Origin: CAWCAW01 sp963793645
Lineage (GTDB): Bacteria > Actinomycetota > Acidimicrobiia > Acidimicrobiales > UBA8190
Assembly: GCA_963793645.1 (NCBI GenBank)
Contig: CAWCAW010000007.1
Span: forward strand, 62,001-126,000
Length of the DNA stretch: 64,000 nucleotides
Direction of reading: 5' to 3'
Position numbers and translations under genes: made by a program. Shown here piece by piece: positions 25,343-34,899 of the stretch (positions are counted from its first letter, which is position 1; each line of letters opens with the position of its first letter). The notes below the pieces were generated by a model. The model had not been told where the DNA came from. It ran no database searches and was given only the letters and a program-made list of their open reading frames with translations.

Positions 25343-25760
25343 GGACGTTCACCACGACAATGACGGGGCCAGGTGCTTGGTTCGTACACGACAAGACCGA
25401 GGGTAACCGCCCCGCCTCGAGGTCGCGGCCCTTCACAGCGACGCACCCGCGACCACTGCGATGGTGCCACCGGCGCCATGGCGGCCGTGGAGCCGCCGTG
25501 AGCATCGCAGGGCTCCCATTTCGGTTCTCGCCTAATCTGGCTTCCGAGGGGAAGGGTGTTTTCTTGACCATCGGAGCGCAACGATCCTCTTCACCGACGT
25601 GGTGTGGTCGACGGAGCCATGGTCGAGCTGAATTATCGGCTGGATTCCTTCACCGTCGGGATCGTGGTGGCGATCCGCCGCACAGCCACGGTCGCGGTCC
25701 CGTGTCGAGTCGCCATCCCTGGCGCCGCAGATGTACCGGCCTCCAGAGCGAGGTGGCGCC
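25343..25760. other. 418-base gap between divergent genes, no supportable gene
   Basis: Separates recG from the membrane-protein gene. Short open frames here have no conserved look and no ribosome binding site. A perfect 6-base stem (GGCGGC/GCCGCC, 25480-25497) and a lone TTGACC at 25564-25569 without a matching -10 are the only structures noticed. It marks the left edge of the inserted surface-gene pair. Confidence 0.5.
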
Positions 25761-27729
25761 GTGACCGACACAGACTCCTGGCCCGCCCCGGCCGCCCTCG
25801 AGACCCAGCCGCCCCGGGGGCCACAGTCGCCCCTGCACAGCGCCGTTCGATCTGTCCTCGGATCCAGCTTATTCCTGGGTCTCGTGCTCGCCATCTTCTC
25901 GTGGCCATACAACGCCAAAGCCCTGGTGCCGGTGCCCGGGATCGATGGCGGGTGGTCGGCCTCCTTGGAGATGGCCGTCGTGCACAGGCTCCCCTTCGGC
26001 ACCCACGTGCTGTTCACCTACGGGCCCCTCGGATTCCTGTCGGTGTGGAACCTGTACTTCCCGCCGACGGCGGCGGCGAGCTTCGTCTTCCTCCTTGCTC
26101 TGTACACGCTCGTGTGCGCGGCCCTGGTGTGGTCGTTGCGCCGTGTGGTGCCGCTGCTCTTGGCGATCCTGGTGGCGTTCGTGGCCGGGACGCTCTCCAT
26201 TGGAACGGTGGCCCTGCTGTACACGGGCGAACCCGAGAAGTCCCTGGCGCTCGCTTTGGTGGGCTGCGTCTATGTCCTCAGCCGACCGGTCGACGAACCT
26301 GCGCCGCCGTACCTGTGGGTGGTGTTCGGAATTTCTCTTTCCATCTTCGCCCTGGTCAAGGTGAGCACGGGAACCGGCATCGCCGTGGCGTTGACGATCA
26401 CCATCATTTGCCTCCCCAAGGGAAGACTTCGAGCCCTCGGTCTGGTCGCCGTGTCTGCGCTGGCGAGCTTCGCCGTGGCGTGGTTCGCCACCGGCAACGG
26501 TTTGGGAAACATGGTCGCCTTCGCCAAGGGTGCGGCCGCCGTGATCAGCGGATACAGCGCGGCGATGTCCATCGAGGTGCCCACCGTCGGATACACCTAC
26601 GGGTGCGCGCTTGGCGTCGTGATTCTGGTGGGCGGACTGGCGGTGGCCAGAACATGGAACTTGCCCCGTCGTGCGCAGGTCGGTATCGGCCTGGTGACAC
26701 TCTTTTTGGTCTGGCAGTTCTTCGAGGAAGGATTCGTCCGTCACGACCAGTATCACGCGCCGGTTTTCTTCGCGGCCGCACCGCTGCTCGTGGTGGCCTT
26801 CGTGCCGGCGCTTCGCAGCTGGGCGTGGGGCACCACGGCCGTGTGTGCGGTTGTGGCCGTGTCGATCCTGGCCGGAGTGGTGGGCACGTTCCCGACCGAG
26901 CTGACACATCCGGGATCGGGCGCCGCCAACTTCGCGAACCATGCTTCGACCTTGCTCTCGCCCGCCAAACGCTCGAAGGAGATCGAATCGGCTCGCCAGT
27001 CACTCCAGGCGTCCTATGCAGTGCCCGCGTCGATGCTGGCGCAGATGAGAGGACATACGGTCGACGTAGATCCCGCCAAGCAGGCCGTGGCTTGGGCGTA
27101 TCAAGACCTGCGCTTCGACCCGGTCCCGGGACTTCAGGACTACAGCACGTACACGACGTATTTGGACGATACCGATGTCAATTTATCCGCGTTCATCGGA
27201 TGCACCCGCCTACATACTGCGCCAAACCCCCTCGGCACCTGACGGGCGAGACCCCGCATTCGATCCGCCTGCCACCCAGATCGCCATCGAGTGCCGTTAC
27301 CAGCAGGTAGCCGTCGACTACTCGTGGCAGCTCGTGAAGCGAGGCCACGACCGTTGCGGCTCGTTGCGCAGCCTCGGAACCCGTTCGGCCTCGCTCGGCC
27401 AGAACATCGCAGTACCGCAGGCGCAGCCGGGGGAAGCGATCGTGGCGACATTCACCTTGCCCTTCTCGCTGTGGTGGCACGTGCAGGCCGAGGCCTTCAA
27501 GCCGCCGGCGGTGTACATGTGGGTGAACCGGACCTTTGCTTTCTACCGCTTCGTCCCCGGCACGGCTTCGAGCCCCCACCTGCTGGTGGCCTCGTCTACC
27601 CTCGGCTACAACCCCGAGTTCACCCCCCATGCCGTCACGAGCCTTTTCTTCACGATCGGGGGGCAGCCCAGCGGCACCGGTGAGGTCGAAGTCCACTTCT
27701 ACGCCATGACGATGTCGGGTGTCTCGTGA
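25761..27729 (+). CDS. polytopic membrane protein of unknown function, frameshifted near the C-terminus
   Basis: From GTG 25761 (AGGTGG a few bases upstream) about 11 hydrophobic segments run to residue 380, then an extracytoplasmic C-terminal domain. The frame breaks at about 27178-27190: upstream reads LQDYSTYTTYLDDTDVN, downstream continues SSDAPAYILRQTPSAPDG and DPPATQIAIECRYQQVAVDY. One base less would give about 655 residues. The topology resembles GT-C type glycosyltransferases and similar envelope proteins, but I recognise no defined family and no catalytic motif. It is paired, convergently, with an O-acyltransferase. Confidence 0.7.
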
Positions 27730-27762
27730 TGTTCGCCTCGTGACGACCGGTTTCCTCCGTCC

Positions 27763-29907
27763 TCAATGCCTGACATTGGGTTGACCGAAGATCTGCAGAT
27801 CGATGGCTCGTGCCAATACGCCTTCAAGATGCAGCGAGTAGCCCTTCGTCACGTGGTTGCCGATGACATAGACGTCGTAATTCCCGATGATGGAACTACA
27901 CGTTTTCGCACAGAACCACGATGTGACGTTGATGTAACGCACGCCTGGGCCCGCCGACGCCGATGCTTCTGCCTCGTTGTAAGGCCTCCAAAACGACAGG
28001 AGTGGTGATCGTGAACATGCTTGGACGTTGTCGACGTACCGGGCAATGCAAGGGGGACCCCCTGCGACGGGGAGGTTCCCGATCACCATCTTCGTGTGGG
28101 CGTGCGTCACCCTGAGCAACTGGGCCAGAGCGTTTCCCCACCGACTCGGGGGGTAATACATCCGATTCGGGGTCTGGGCCGTGGGTGACTGCGAGACGAT
28201 CAACAGGTCAGGGTCGATCCGGTTGATTCGCTTGATGGCATAGCGGTGCCACTGGTCACAGGCGGCCCAAACACCGGACCCGAGCCCGGGGAGGTGGGTG
28301 GAGAGTGGGGCGGCTGGACAACTTCCCTTGGTCAAGACGATGAGTCGCCAATGGGCCCGCTTGGCGATTTCATCGAGAGCCGCGAACCACATCGCCGCGT
28401 GAGAGTCCCCGTACAAGACCATGGTGTCGGCTCCCGTGCGATCGCCGAAGGTGCAGGCGGGGACCGTGGTCTGCGAAGGAGTGGGCCAACATCCCGAATT
28501 CGTGGAAGGAAACCCGATGACAGATGCGTCCTCGTTCACCACCTGGGCGAAGGGGGGAATGAGATTCGTAGGTATCTTTTGAATTCGATTCGAGGCGGCC
28601 ACCAGGCGGAGAACCACTTGCGTCGAGGCGATGTTCGACGCGCCACTCGTGGCGGTAGTGCCGCCGACGGCCGAGACACCCCCGGCGGGCGCATTGAGAG
28701 TGGTCTGTAGGGCTATGACGCCAACGGTGGTAGCGATAAGAACCGCCCCCAGACCGACGCTCGCCCCGCCAGCACGAAGCAGCGGCCGAGCATGTCGGAT
28801 GGGATTCTCCACCAGGAAATAGGTGAGAACCGAGGCGACCAACGCCACCAGCACCCAGCCGAGATTCTGGGGAACGGAAAGACTTTGTTTCCCGGCATAC
28901 TCAGCCGCAATGATCAGGATCGGCCAGTGCCAGAGATAGAGCGAGTAGGAGATCTTCCCGAGCCCCCGCAATGGTGCGAGACGAAGGATAGCCTCGGCCC
29001 CGAAGCGCGACTCGCGCATTCCCCCCGCGATGATCAACGCGGCGCCGACGACCGGCACCATCACCGCACTACCGGGGTAGGGCGTCGCCGATGTGAAGAA
29101 GACGGAGGCCACCACCACGGCCCCGAGCCCCAGCCACGTGGCCATAGCGGCCCAGCGGGCGGGGACTTTGAGGAGCCATGGCGTCCCCACGGCCACCAAG
29201 GCCCCGAGCGCCAGTTCCCACGCCCGAGTCAACGGGGAGAAGTAGGCACTCGTGGCGTTGTTGGCGGTGTCGATGATCGAGAAAAACAGTGACCCGGCAA
29301 TGATGGCGACGAGCCCGATGGCCAGTCGCGCTCGAAGCGACAGCCGTCCTCGAAGACCGGCCAGGAACAAGAAGAGCGTCGGGTAGATCACATAGAACTG
29401 TTCCTCGACGGAGAGGGACCACAGATTTTGGAGCGGAGAGGGTGGACGCTGAGAACCCAAGTAGCTCGTGCCGATGGCGATGAAGTGAAAGTTGGCCAGA
29501 AAGAATGCGGCCCAACGTCCATCGTTCGCCGTTTGACCCCCAATGTCGATGCCGAGGAAGCCGTACGACAGGGCGACGGTGACAACGATCACCACCGTTG
29601 CCGCCGGGACTATTCGGCGACAGCGACGGCCATAGAACGCCAAGATTGACGTTCGTCCCGTAGCGGCACGCTCACGAAGCAGTACGCCGGTGATGACGAA
29701 CCCCGAGATGACGAAGAAGACATCGACGCCGACATAGCCGCCCGAGAAGGCCGAGACGCCGGCGTGGAAGAAGACCACCAGGAGAACGGCGACAGCCCGT
29801 AGGCCCTCGACGTCAGGACGAAATGGACGGTCTCCTGGCGCGGTCCCAGATTCGTCCCCGGACTTCAGGAACCGATCACCTCGTAATTGTGAGCCCGGCC
29901 CCGCCAA
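27763..29907 (-). CDS. OafA/YrhL-type acyltransferase 3 with C-terminal SGNH domain
   Basis: 714-residue surface-polymer O-acyltransferase. Residues about 30-385 form the acyltransferase-3 membrane domain (FRPDVEGLRAVAVLLVVFFH, GYVGVDVFFVISGF, WSLSVEEQFYVIYP). Residues about 440-714 form an SGNH domain with the nucleophile motif VLYGDSHAAMW. The usual DxxH at the end is not intact: the segment reads YVIGNHVTKGYS, with the His but an Ile where the Asp normally stands, so the SGNH half may be altered or inactive. The start is uncertain; TTG 29907 is the first available and a TATAAC box (29921-29926) lies just upstream. AT content looks slightly higher than the flanks. Confidence 0.88.
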   Translation of the reverse strand: MAGPGSQLRGDRFLKSGDESGTAPGDRPFRPDVEGLRAVAVLLVVFFHAGVSAFSGGYVGVDVFFVISGFVITGVLLRERAATGRTSILAFYGRRCRRIVPAATVVIVVTVALSYGFLGIDIGGQTANDGRWAAFFLANFHFIAIGTSYLGSQRPPSPLQNLWSLSVEEQFYVIYPTLFLFLAGLRGRLSLRARLAIGLVAIIAGSLFFSIIDTANNATSAYFSPLTRAWELALGALVAVGTPWLLKVPARWAAMATWLGLGAVVVASVFFTSATPYPGSAVMVPVVGAALIIAGGMRESRFGAEAILRLAPLRGLGKISYSLYLWHWPILIIAAEYAGKQSLSVPQNLGWVLVALVASVLTYFLVENPIRHARPLLRAGGASVGLGAVLIATTVGVIALQTTLNAPAGGVSAVGGTTATSGASNIASTQVVLRLVAASNRIQKIPTNLIPPFAQVVNEDASVIGFPSTNSGCWPTPSQTTVPACTFGDRTGADTMVLYGDSHAAMWFAALDEIAKRAHWRLIVLTKGSCPAAPLSTHLPGLGSGVWAACDQWHRYAIKRINRIDPDLLIVSQSPTAQTPNRMYYPPSRWGNALAQLLRVTHAHTKMVIGNLPVAGGPPCIARYVDNVQACSRSPLLSFWRPYNEAEASASAGPGVRYINVTSWFCAKTCSSIIGNYDVYVIGNHVTKGYSLHLEGVLARAIDLQIFGQPNVRH

Positions 29908-30001
29908 TGCCCCCTACCCGGTTATACGAGTGAACCCCGGCTTCGACGTTAACAGAGGGACTTGACGGCTCCTCGATGGCAAACCAGCGCGAGCGGGCTA
30001 C

Positions 30002-31711
30002 CTACTCGATGCTGACGAGGTACGGGTAGAGAGGTTGGCCACCATGGTGCACCTCGACGGCCAACTCGGGGCGTTGCTCGGCCAACCACTCGGTGACCTG
30101 GCGGGTGTCGGCCGTCCCGGCCCCTTCCCCCTCGATGAGCGTCACCAACTCGTGATCGCTCGTCAGCAGCTTCGCCAGCAACCCGCACGTGGCCTCGGCC
30201 AGGGTCTCCCCCACCGCTTCGATGCCGTCGCGCGACAAGCCCAAGAACGCACCGGCCCGGATAGGACCGACGGGGCCGGTGGCGTCGCGCACGGCCCTGG
30301 TCACCTCGCCGGCGACGACCCGGCGAGCCGATTCCGCCATCGATTTGGCGTTGACGTCGACGGGTTCCTCGGGGTCGAATTCCAACAAAGCGGCAAACCC
30401 TTCGACGATGCCACTGGTCGGCACCACTCGAACCGTCTTGTTGGACAGCTCGCACACCTGCAGGGCGACGGGGAGGATGTTGTCGTTGTTGGGGAGAAGA
30501 ACGACCTCTTGTGAGGGCACCGCGTCCACTACTTCGAGGATCTGTGCCGTCGACGGGTTCATCGACTGCCCACCACTCACGAGGTGGTGCACGCCCAAGG
30601 ACCGAAAGATGCGGCCCACACCCTCCCCGTTGGCCACCGCCACCACGGCGGTGCGCGCCACCGGGCCGGCGGCGCCGTCGGCTCCGGGTGGGGCGAGGGC
30701 GGCTTCGCGCACCCACCGCTCCTCTTGCATCTGCTCGATGAGGTCGGTGACCCTGATGTTGCGGGGCCGGCCGGCGTCGAGGGCGGCCTCGATGGAGGGA
30801 CCGACATCGTTGGTGTGGATGTGGCAGTTCCACAGGCCTTCACCGCCCACCACGACGATGGAATCGCCGATCCCGGCCCACACGTCCTTGAAGGCAGGGA
30901 TGGTCTCGTCACGCGCTTCGAGGAGGTACATGACCTCGTAGCGCAGGCTCGGCTCGCCTCCTTCGCCGCCGTCGTCCCCTTCGGCACCCTGCACGGCGTG
31001 GGGCACTCGAGCGGCCGCATCGGCGACGTCGGGGCCTTCTTCGGGCGCGTCGGGCATGGGGCGTCCGTCGGCCACGTGCAGCAGGGCGTCGATGAACAAC
31101 ACATATCCCGTGCCTCCGGCGTCCACGACGCCGGCTTGAGCCAGCACAGCCAGCTGTTCGGGCGTCCGGGCCAGTGCTTCGGCGGCACAGGCGCGCGAAG
31201 ACTCGAGCACCCCGATCAACCCGGCGCCGGCTGCGGCGGCGACTAGGGCGCCCTCGCCGGCGGCATCGGCCACCGTCAAGATGGTCCCTTTCACGGGACG
31301 CAACACAGCCTGGCGCGCCGCGTCGGCGGCCGCCATCAAAGCAGCGGCGACTTGAGACGGTCCCGCCTCGATGTCGGCGCCGGAATCCCCGTCGGACCGT
31401 TGCATCAGCTCAGCGGTCAACCCCCGCAGCAACTGGGAGAGAATCACGCCGGAATTCCCGCGCGCACCCATCAACGACCCGTGATTTATGGCTCGGCAGG
31501 TGGCCACCATGTCGTGCGGCCCGGCACCGAGCTCGTCGATCTCGGTGACTACCGATTGCACGGTGAGCGCCATGTTGGTGCCGGTGTCGCCGTCGGGCAC
31601 GGGATAGACATTGAGCCTGTTGATGGCCTGCTGGTGGGTCCGAAGCGCATCCCCATACGAGGTCACGGCCTCAGCCAGGGCGGATGCGCCGAGCGCGGCC
31701 AAAGCCTCCAT
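30002..31711 (-). CDS. yloV: DAK2/DegV-domain protein YloV (fatty acid kinase FakA-like)
   Basis: 569 residues. The N-terminal DhaL-like kinase domain has LNVYPVPDGDTGTNMALT (metal-binding Asp residues) and NHGSLMGARGNSGVILSQLL; a middle domain contains YEVMYLLEA and WNCHIHTNDVG; the C-terminal half is DegV-like (VPTSGIVEGFAALLEFDP, AGAFLGLSRDGIE). FakA phosphorylates exogenous fatty acids bound to a DegV-type FakB protein. It normally neighbours rpmB and recG; here two surface-type genes intervene before recG. A TAGCAT box lies eight bases before ATG 31711. Confidence 0.92.
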   Translation of the reverse strand: MEALAALGASALAEAVTSYGDALRTHQQAINRLNVYPVPDGDTGTNMALTVQSVVTEIDELGAGPHDMVATCRAINHGSLMGARGNSGVILSQLLRGLTAELMQRSDGDSGADIEAGPSQVAAALMAAADAARQAVLRPVKGTILTVADAAGEGALVAAAAGAGLIGVLESSRACAAEALARTPEQLAVLAQAGVVDAGGTGYVLFIDALLHVADGRPMPDAPEEGPDVADAAARVPHAVQGAEGDDGGEGGEPSLRYEVMYLLEARDETIPAFKDVWAGIGDSIVVVGGEGLWNCHIHTNDVGPSIEAALDAGRPRNIRVTDLIEQMQEERWVREAALAPPGADGAAGPVARTAVVAVANGEGVGRIFRSLGVHHLVSGGQSMNPSTAQILEVVDAVPSQEVVLLPNNDNILPVALQVCELSNKTVRVVPTSGIVEGFAALLEFDPEEPVDVNAKSMAESARRVVAGEVTRAVRDATGPVGPIRAGAFLGLSRDGIEAVGETLAEATCGLLAKLLTSDHELVTLIEGEGAGTADTRQVTEWLAEQRPELAVEVHHGGQPLYPYLVSIE

Positions 31712-31719
31712 GGCCGAGG

Positions 31720-31729
31720 ATGCTAACCT
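31720..31729. promoter_or_regulatory. bidirectional -10 element for yloV and rpmB
   Basis: ATGCTAACCT contains TAACCT (plus, 31724-31729, for rpmB) and TAGCAT (minus, 31720-31725, for yloV), sharing the TA at 31724-31725. The minus box predicts a nearly leaderless yloV; the plus box leaves a leader with GAGGAG before rpmB. Confidence 0.55.
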
Positions 31730-31772
31730 TTACGCCCGTCCCCAAAGGTTCTCTCCGAGGAGCGTGCGCGTC

Positions 31773-31988
31773 ATGGCAGCCGTATGTGAGGTCTGTGGCA
31801 AACACCCGTCCTTTGGCATGAGCGTCAGCCACTCCCATCGGCGCACCAAGCGCCGGTGGAACCCCAACATCCAGCGGGTACGGGCAGTCGTGAACGGGAC
31901 GAATCGACGGGTCAACGTCTGCACGTCGTGCATCCGGGCCGGCAAGATCACCAAGCCCACCCGGCGCAGCGCCACGCCGGCGGCCTAG
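31773..31988 (+). CDS. rpmB: 50S ribosomal protein L28
   Basis: 71 residues from ATG 31773, ten bases after GAGGAG. AAVCEVCGKHPSFGMSVSHS, the NIQRVRAVVNGT core and the second cysteine pair CTSCIRAGKI identify the zinc-binding form of L28. It is divergent from yloV as in other actinobacteria. Confidence 0.96.
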   Translation: MAAVCEVCGKHPSFGMSVSHSHRRTKRRWNPNIQRVRAVVNGTNRRVNVCTSCIRAGKITKPTRRSATPAA

Positions 31989-32030
31989 ACCCCGGCGCGC
32001 CTCTGGGGGCGGCAGTCCTGCACCGGGTCT

Positions 32031-33023
32031 TCAGGCCATCGGATGGACCCAGCCCACCGGTTCGAGCGCCACACCGCCGAGGGTCCGCTCCGCCTCGTCG
32101 GCCACGCACATCCCCAGTCGCAGCGGTGGCGGCAACCCCTCCGCCACAAAAGCTCGCCGCAACGCCTCGAGATCAGCGGTGGCGATGACCAGCTCGTAGT
32201 CCTCCCCCCCTCCCAGGGCCTCCTCGAGGGTGGCACCACTCGCCACCGGGACATCTTCGAGCCGCACGCCTACGCCCGACTCGTCAGCGACGTGGAACAG
32301 GTCGGCCACCAGGCCGTCAGACACGTCAATCATGGCCGAGGCGTGGGCCCTGCGAGCGGCGGTGCCGGCGGGCAGCCTGGCTCGAGGGTGGAGGAAAGCG
32401 TCCACCAATGCGGCGCCCTGCGCATCGTGAGGGTTGGCGCCGCCCAAGAGGCGTCGGCCGGCGGCCGCTGCCCCCAGAGGCCCGGTCACCACGATGTGGT
32501 CCCCGGGGCGGGCGCCACGGCGACACACGGCCCCGGGCGAGCGCGGCACGCTCCCGATGACGGTGACGGCGACCACCAAGACCGCTGCGGTCGACAGGTC
32601 GCCTCCCACCACCGGGCAGCCATGCGCCGCCGAGGCCGCCGCCACGCCCGCATAGAGCAGGTCGAGGTCCGTGCCGGGGGGCGCCGCCACGGCCGCCACG
32701 GCGTGACCGACGTGGCCTCCCATCGCCGCGATGTCGCTCACGGCCGAGACGACGGCCCTCCACCCGAAGTCATCGAGTCCCACCACAGCCAGATCGCCGT
32801 GGACCCCCGCCACCGACAAATCCGTCGTGAGCAGGAGCTGGGCTCCGTCTGGGGCCAGGCTCCCGAGCACGGCGGCGTCGTCGCCGATCCATACATCTCC
32901 CGGCGGCGGACCGGGCAGTTGAGACCGCAGACGATCGATGACATCGAACTCGCCCGGGGGCGAGTTCTCGCCGTCCGCCTCGACGGCGCCACTGCGCGTG
33001 TCACCCGAGTTGGGAACGGGCAT
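32031..33023 (-). CDS. thiL: thiamine-monophosphate kinase
   Basis: 330 residues from ATG 33023. ThiL phosphorylates thiamine phosphate to thiamine diphosphate, the cofactor of Kgd encoded later in the window. Visible: IGDDAAVLGSLAPDG, TTDLSVAGVH, SAVSDIAAMGGHVGHA, GGDLSTA, and IDVSDGLVADLFHVADESG with GGGEDYELVIA. These are the conserved AIRS-fold metal and ATP sites. TTG 33029 is an alternative start two codons upstream. Confidence 0.94.
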   Translation of the reverse strand: MPVPNSGDTRSGAVEADGENSPPGEFDVIDRLRSQLPGPPPGDVWIGDDAAVLGSLAPDGAQLLLTTDLSVAGVHGDLAVVGLDDFGWRAVVSAVSDIAAMGGHVGHAVAAVAAPPGTDLDLLYAGVAAASAAHGCPVVGGDLSTAAVLVVAVTVIGSVPRSPGAVCRRGARPGDHIVVTGPLGAAAAGRRLLGGANPHDAQGAALVDAFLHPRARLPAGTAARRAHASAMIDVSDGLVADLFHVADESGVGVRLEDVPVASGATLEEALGGGEDYELVIATADLEALRRAFVAEGLPPPLRLGMCVADEAERTLGGVALEPVGWVHPMA

Positions 33024-33025
33024 GT

Positions 33026-33042
33026 CCAATGCCTAGCATTGG
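33026..33042. promoter_or_regulatory. palindromic bidirectional -10 element for thiL and pckG
   Basis: Perfect 7-base inverted repeat CCAATGC-cta-GCATTGG. It contains TAGCAT (plus, 33034-33039) and TAGGCA (minus, 33030-33035) sharing the TA at 33034-33035, six bases before the thiL ATG on the minus strand. It fits a divergent promoter; an operator for a dimeric regulator is the alternative. Confidence 0.5.
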
Positions 33043-33102
33043 GGGACTCGTCGTCCCCGGCTTCGGCCCTGACTCCCGTTCACAGGCAAGAGAGGAAAAC
33101 CA

Positions 33103-34899
33103 GTGCCCAACCCACCCACCGCCAACCGCAAGCTCCTTGCCTGGGTGGACGAGGTGGCCGCCTTGACCACACCCGACACGGTGGTGTGGTGCGACGGGTC
33201 GGCCGAGGAGTACGAGCAGCTGTGCCGGCTGCTCGTGGACGGCGGTACCTTCCGGCGCCTGTCGGACGCCAAACGCCCCCACAGCTACTGGGCCCACTCC
33301 GACCCCGGCGACGTGGCCCGCGTCGAGGACCGAACCTTCATCTGCTCGGAGCACGAGGGCGACGCCGGGCCCACCAACAACTGGCAGGACCCGACCAAGA
33401 TGCGCGCCACGTTGACCTCGCTGTTCGCAGGGTCGATGCGGGGACGCACGATGTACGTAGTGCCGTTTTCGATGGGACCACTCGGGTCCCCCATCGCCCA
33501 CATCGGCGTGGAGATCACCGACTCCCCCTATGTGGCGGTGTCCATGCGCATCATGACCCGCATGGGATCAAAGGCCTTGGAGGTGCTCGGCGACGACGGT
33601 GAGTTCGTTCCCTGCCTTCACTCGGTGGGTGCGCCCCTGGATCCCGGTGAGGCGGACGTGCCCTGGCCCTGTGACGCGGAAAACAAGTACATCGTGCACT
33701 TCCCCGAGACCCGCGAGATCTGGTCCTACGGCTCGGGCTATGGCGGCAACGCCCTTCTCGGCAAGAAATGCTTCGCCTTGCGCATCGCCTCGGTCATGGC
33801 CCACGACCAGAACTGGCTGGCCGAGCACATGCTTATCCTCAAGCTCACCTCGCCCGCCGGCGACGTGCGCTACATCACCGGGGCGTTCCCTTCGGCGTGC
33901 GGAAAGACGAACCTGGCCATGCTGGTGCCGACCACGCCGGGGTGGAAGGTGGAGACCGTCGGCGACGACATCTGCTGGATGAAGTTCGGCCCCGACGGCC
34001 GGCTCTACGCCATCAACCCCGAGGCCGGCTTCTTCGGGGTGGCTCCGGGGACGAGCACCGAAACCAACCCCAACGCCATGAAGACGGTGGCGAGCAACTG
34101 CATCTTCACCAACACCGCCCTCACCAACGACGGTGATGTGTGGTGGGAGGGCATGACCAAGGATCCTCCCGACCACCTCACCGACTGGCGCGGCCAGGAC
34201 TGGACGGAGCAGTTGGGGACCACGGCGTCACACGCCAATGCTCGTTTCACGGTGCCCGCCAACCAGAACCCCGCTTGCGCCCCCGAGTGGGAGGACCCCG
34301 CCGGCGTGCCGATCTCCGCCATCTTGTTCGGCGGCCGCCGGCGTTCGGTGGTGCCGCTGGTGACCGAATCCTTCGACTGGGCCCATGGGGTCTTCCTCGG
34401 TTCCATCTTGGCGTCGGAGACGACGGCGGCGGCCACCGGGGCCGTGGGCAACCTGCGGCGCGACCCCTTCGCCATGCTGCCGTTTTGCGGGTACAACATG
34501 GCCGACTACTTCGGCCACTGGCTGTCGATCGGCAAAGCCACCGACCCCGCCAACTTGCCCCGCCTGTACTACGTCAACTGGTTCCGGCGCGACGAGGACG
34601 GCCAGTTCCTGTGGCCCGGGTACGGGGAGAACTCTCGGGTCCTGGAGTGGATCTTCGAACGATGCCAGGGCGAGGGCGACGCCGTTGAGACCGCCATCGG
34701 CAATGTGCCCACCGATGTCGCCATCGACACCGACGGCTTGGCGGTGTCGGCTCGAGACATGGCCGACCTGCTGCGCGTCGACATCGACGAATGGCGCCAG
34801 GAGGTTCCCCTCATCCGGGAGCACTATGCCCACCTCGGCGACCGGCTCCCTACCGAGCTTGTCGACCAGCTCGACGCCTTGGAGCGACGGCTCTCCTAA
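33103..34899 (+). CDS. pckG: phosphoenolpyruvate carboxykinase (GTP)
   Basis: 598-residue GTP-dependent PEPCK that makes PEP from oxaloacetate for gluconeogenesis. GTG 33103 is preceded by AGAGAGGA. Visible: the kinase P-loop ITGAFPSACGKTNLAML with the hyper-reactive cysteine, metal/substrate segments GYGGNALLGKKCFALRIAS, NPEAGFFGVAPGT and ASNCIFTNTAL, and the guanine-pocket region WFRRDEDGQFLWPGYGENSR. Its stop overlaps the 3' end of the convergent MFS gene by four bases. Confidence 0.97.
   Translation: MPNPPTANRKLLAWVDEVAALTTPDTVVWCDGSAEEYEQLCRLLVDGGTFRRLSDAKRPHSYWAHSDPGDVARVEDRTFICSEHEGDAGPTNNWQDPTKMRATLTSLFAGSMRGRTMYVVPFSMGPLGSPIAHIGVEITDSPYVAVSMRIMTRMGSKALEVLGDDGEFVPCLHSVGAPLDPGEADVPWPCDAENKYIVHFPETREIWSYGSGYGGNALLGKKCFALRIASVMAHDQNWLAEHMLILKLTSPAGDVRYITGAFPSACGKTNLAMLVPTTPGWKVETVGDDICWMKFGPDGRLYAINPEAGFFGVAPGTSTETNPNAMKTVASNCIFTNTALTNDGDVWWEGMTKDPPDHLTDWRGQDWTEQLGTTASHANARFTVPANQNPACAPEWEDPAGVPISAILFGGRRRSVVPLVTESFDWAHGVFLGSILASETTAAATGAVGNLRRDPFAMLPFCGYNMADYFGHWLSIGKATDPANLPRLYYVNWFRRDEDGQFLWPGYGENSRVLEWIFERCQGEGDAVETAIGNVPTDVAIDTDGLAVSARDMADLLRVDIDEWRQEVPLIREHYAHLGDRLPTELVDQLDALERRLS

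Noticed and set aside
25604..27310. 568-codon plus-strand frame overlapping the membrane-protein gene
   Set aside because: Arg/Gly/Pro-rich, no hydrophobic helices, whereas the alternative frame has a clear membrane-protein pattern.
33026..33042. Palindrome read as a repressor operator
   Set aside because: Overlapping -10 boxes in both directions explain the symmetry. A similar CAATG...CATTG at 27773-27788 lies in coding DNA and is probably chance.
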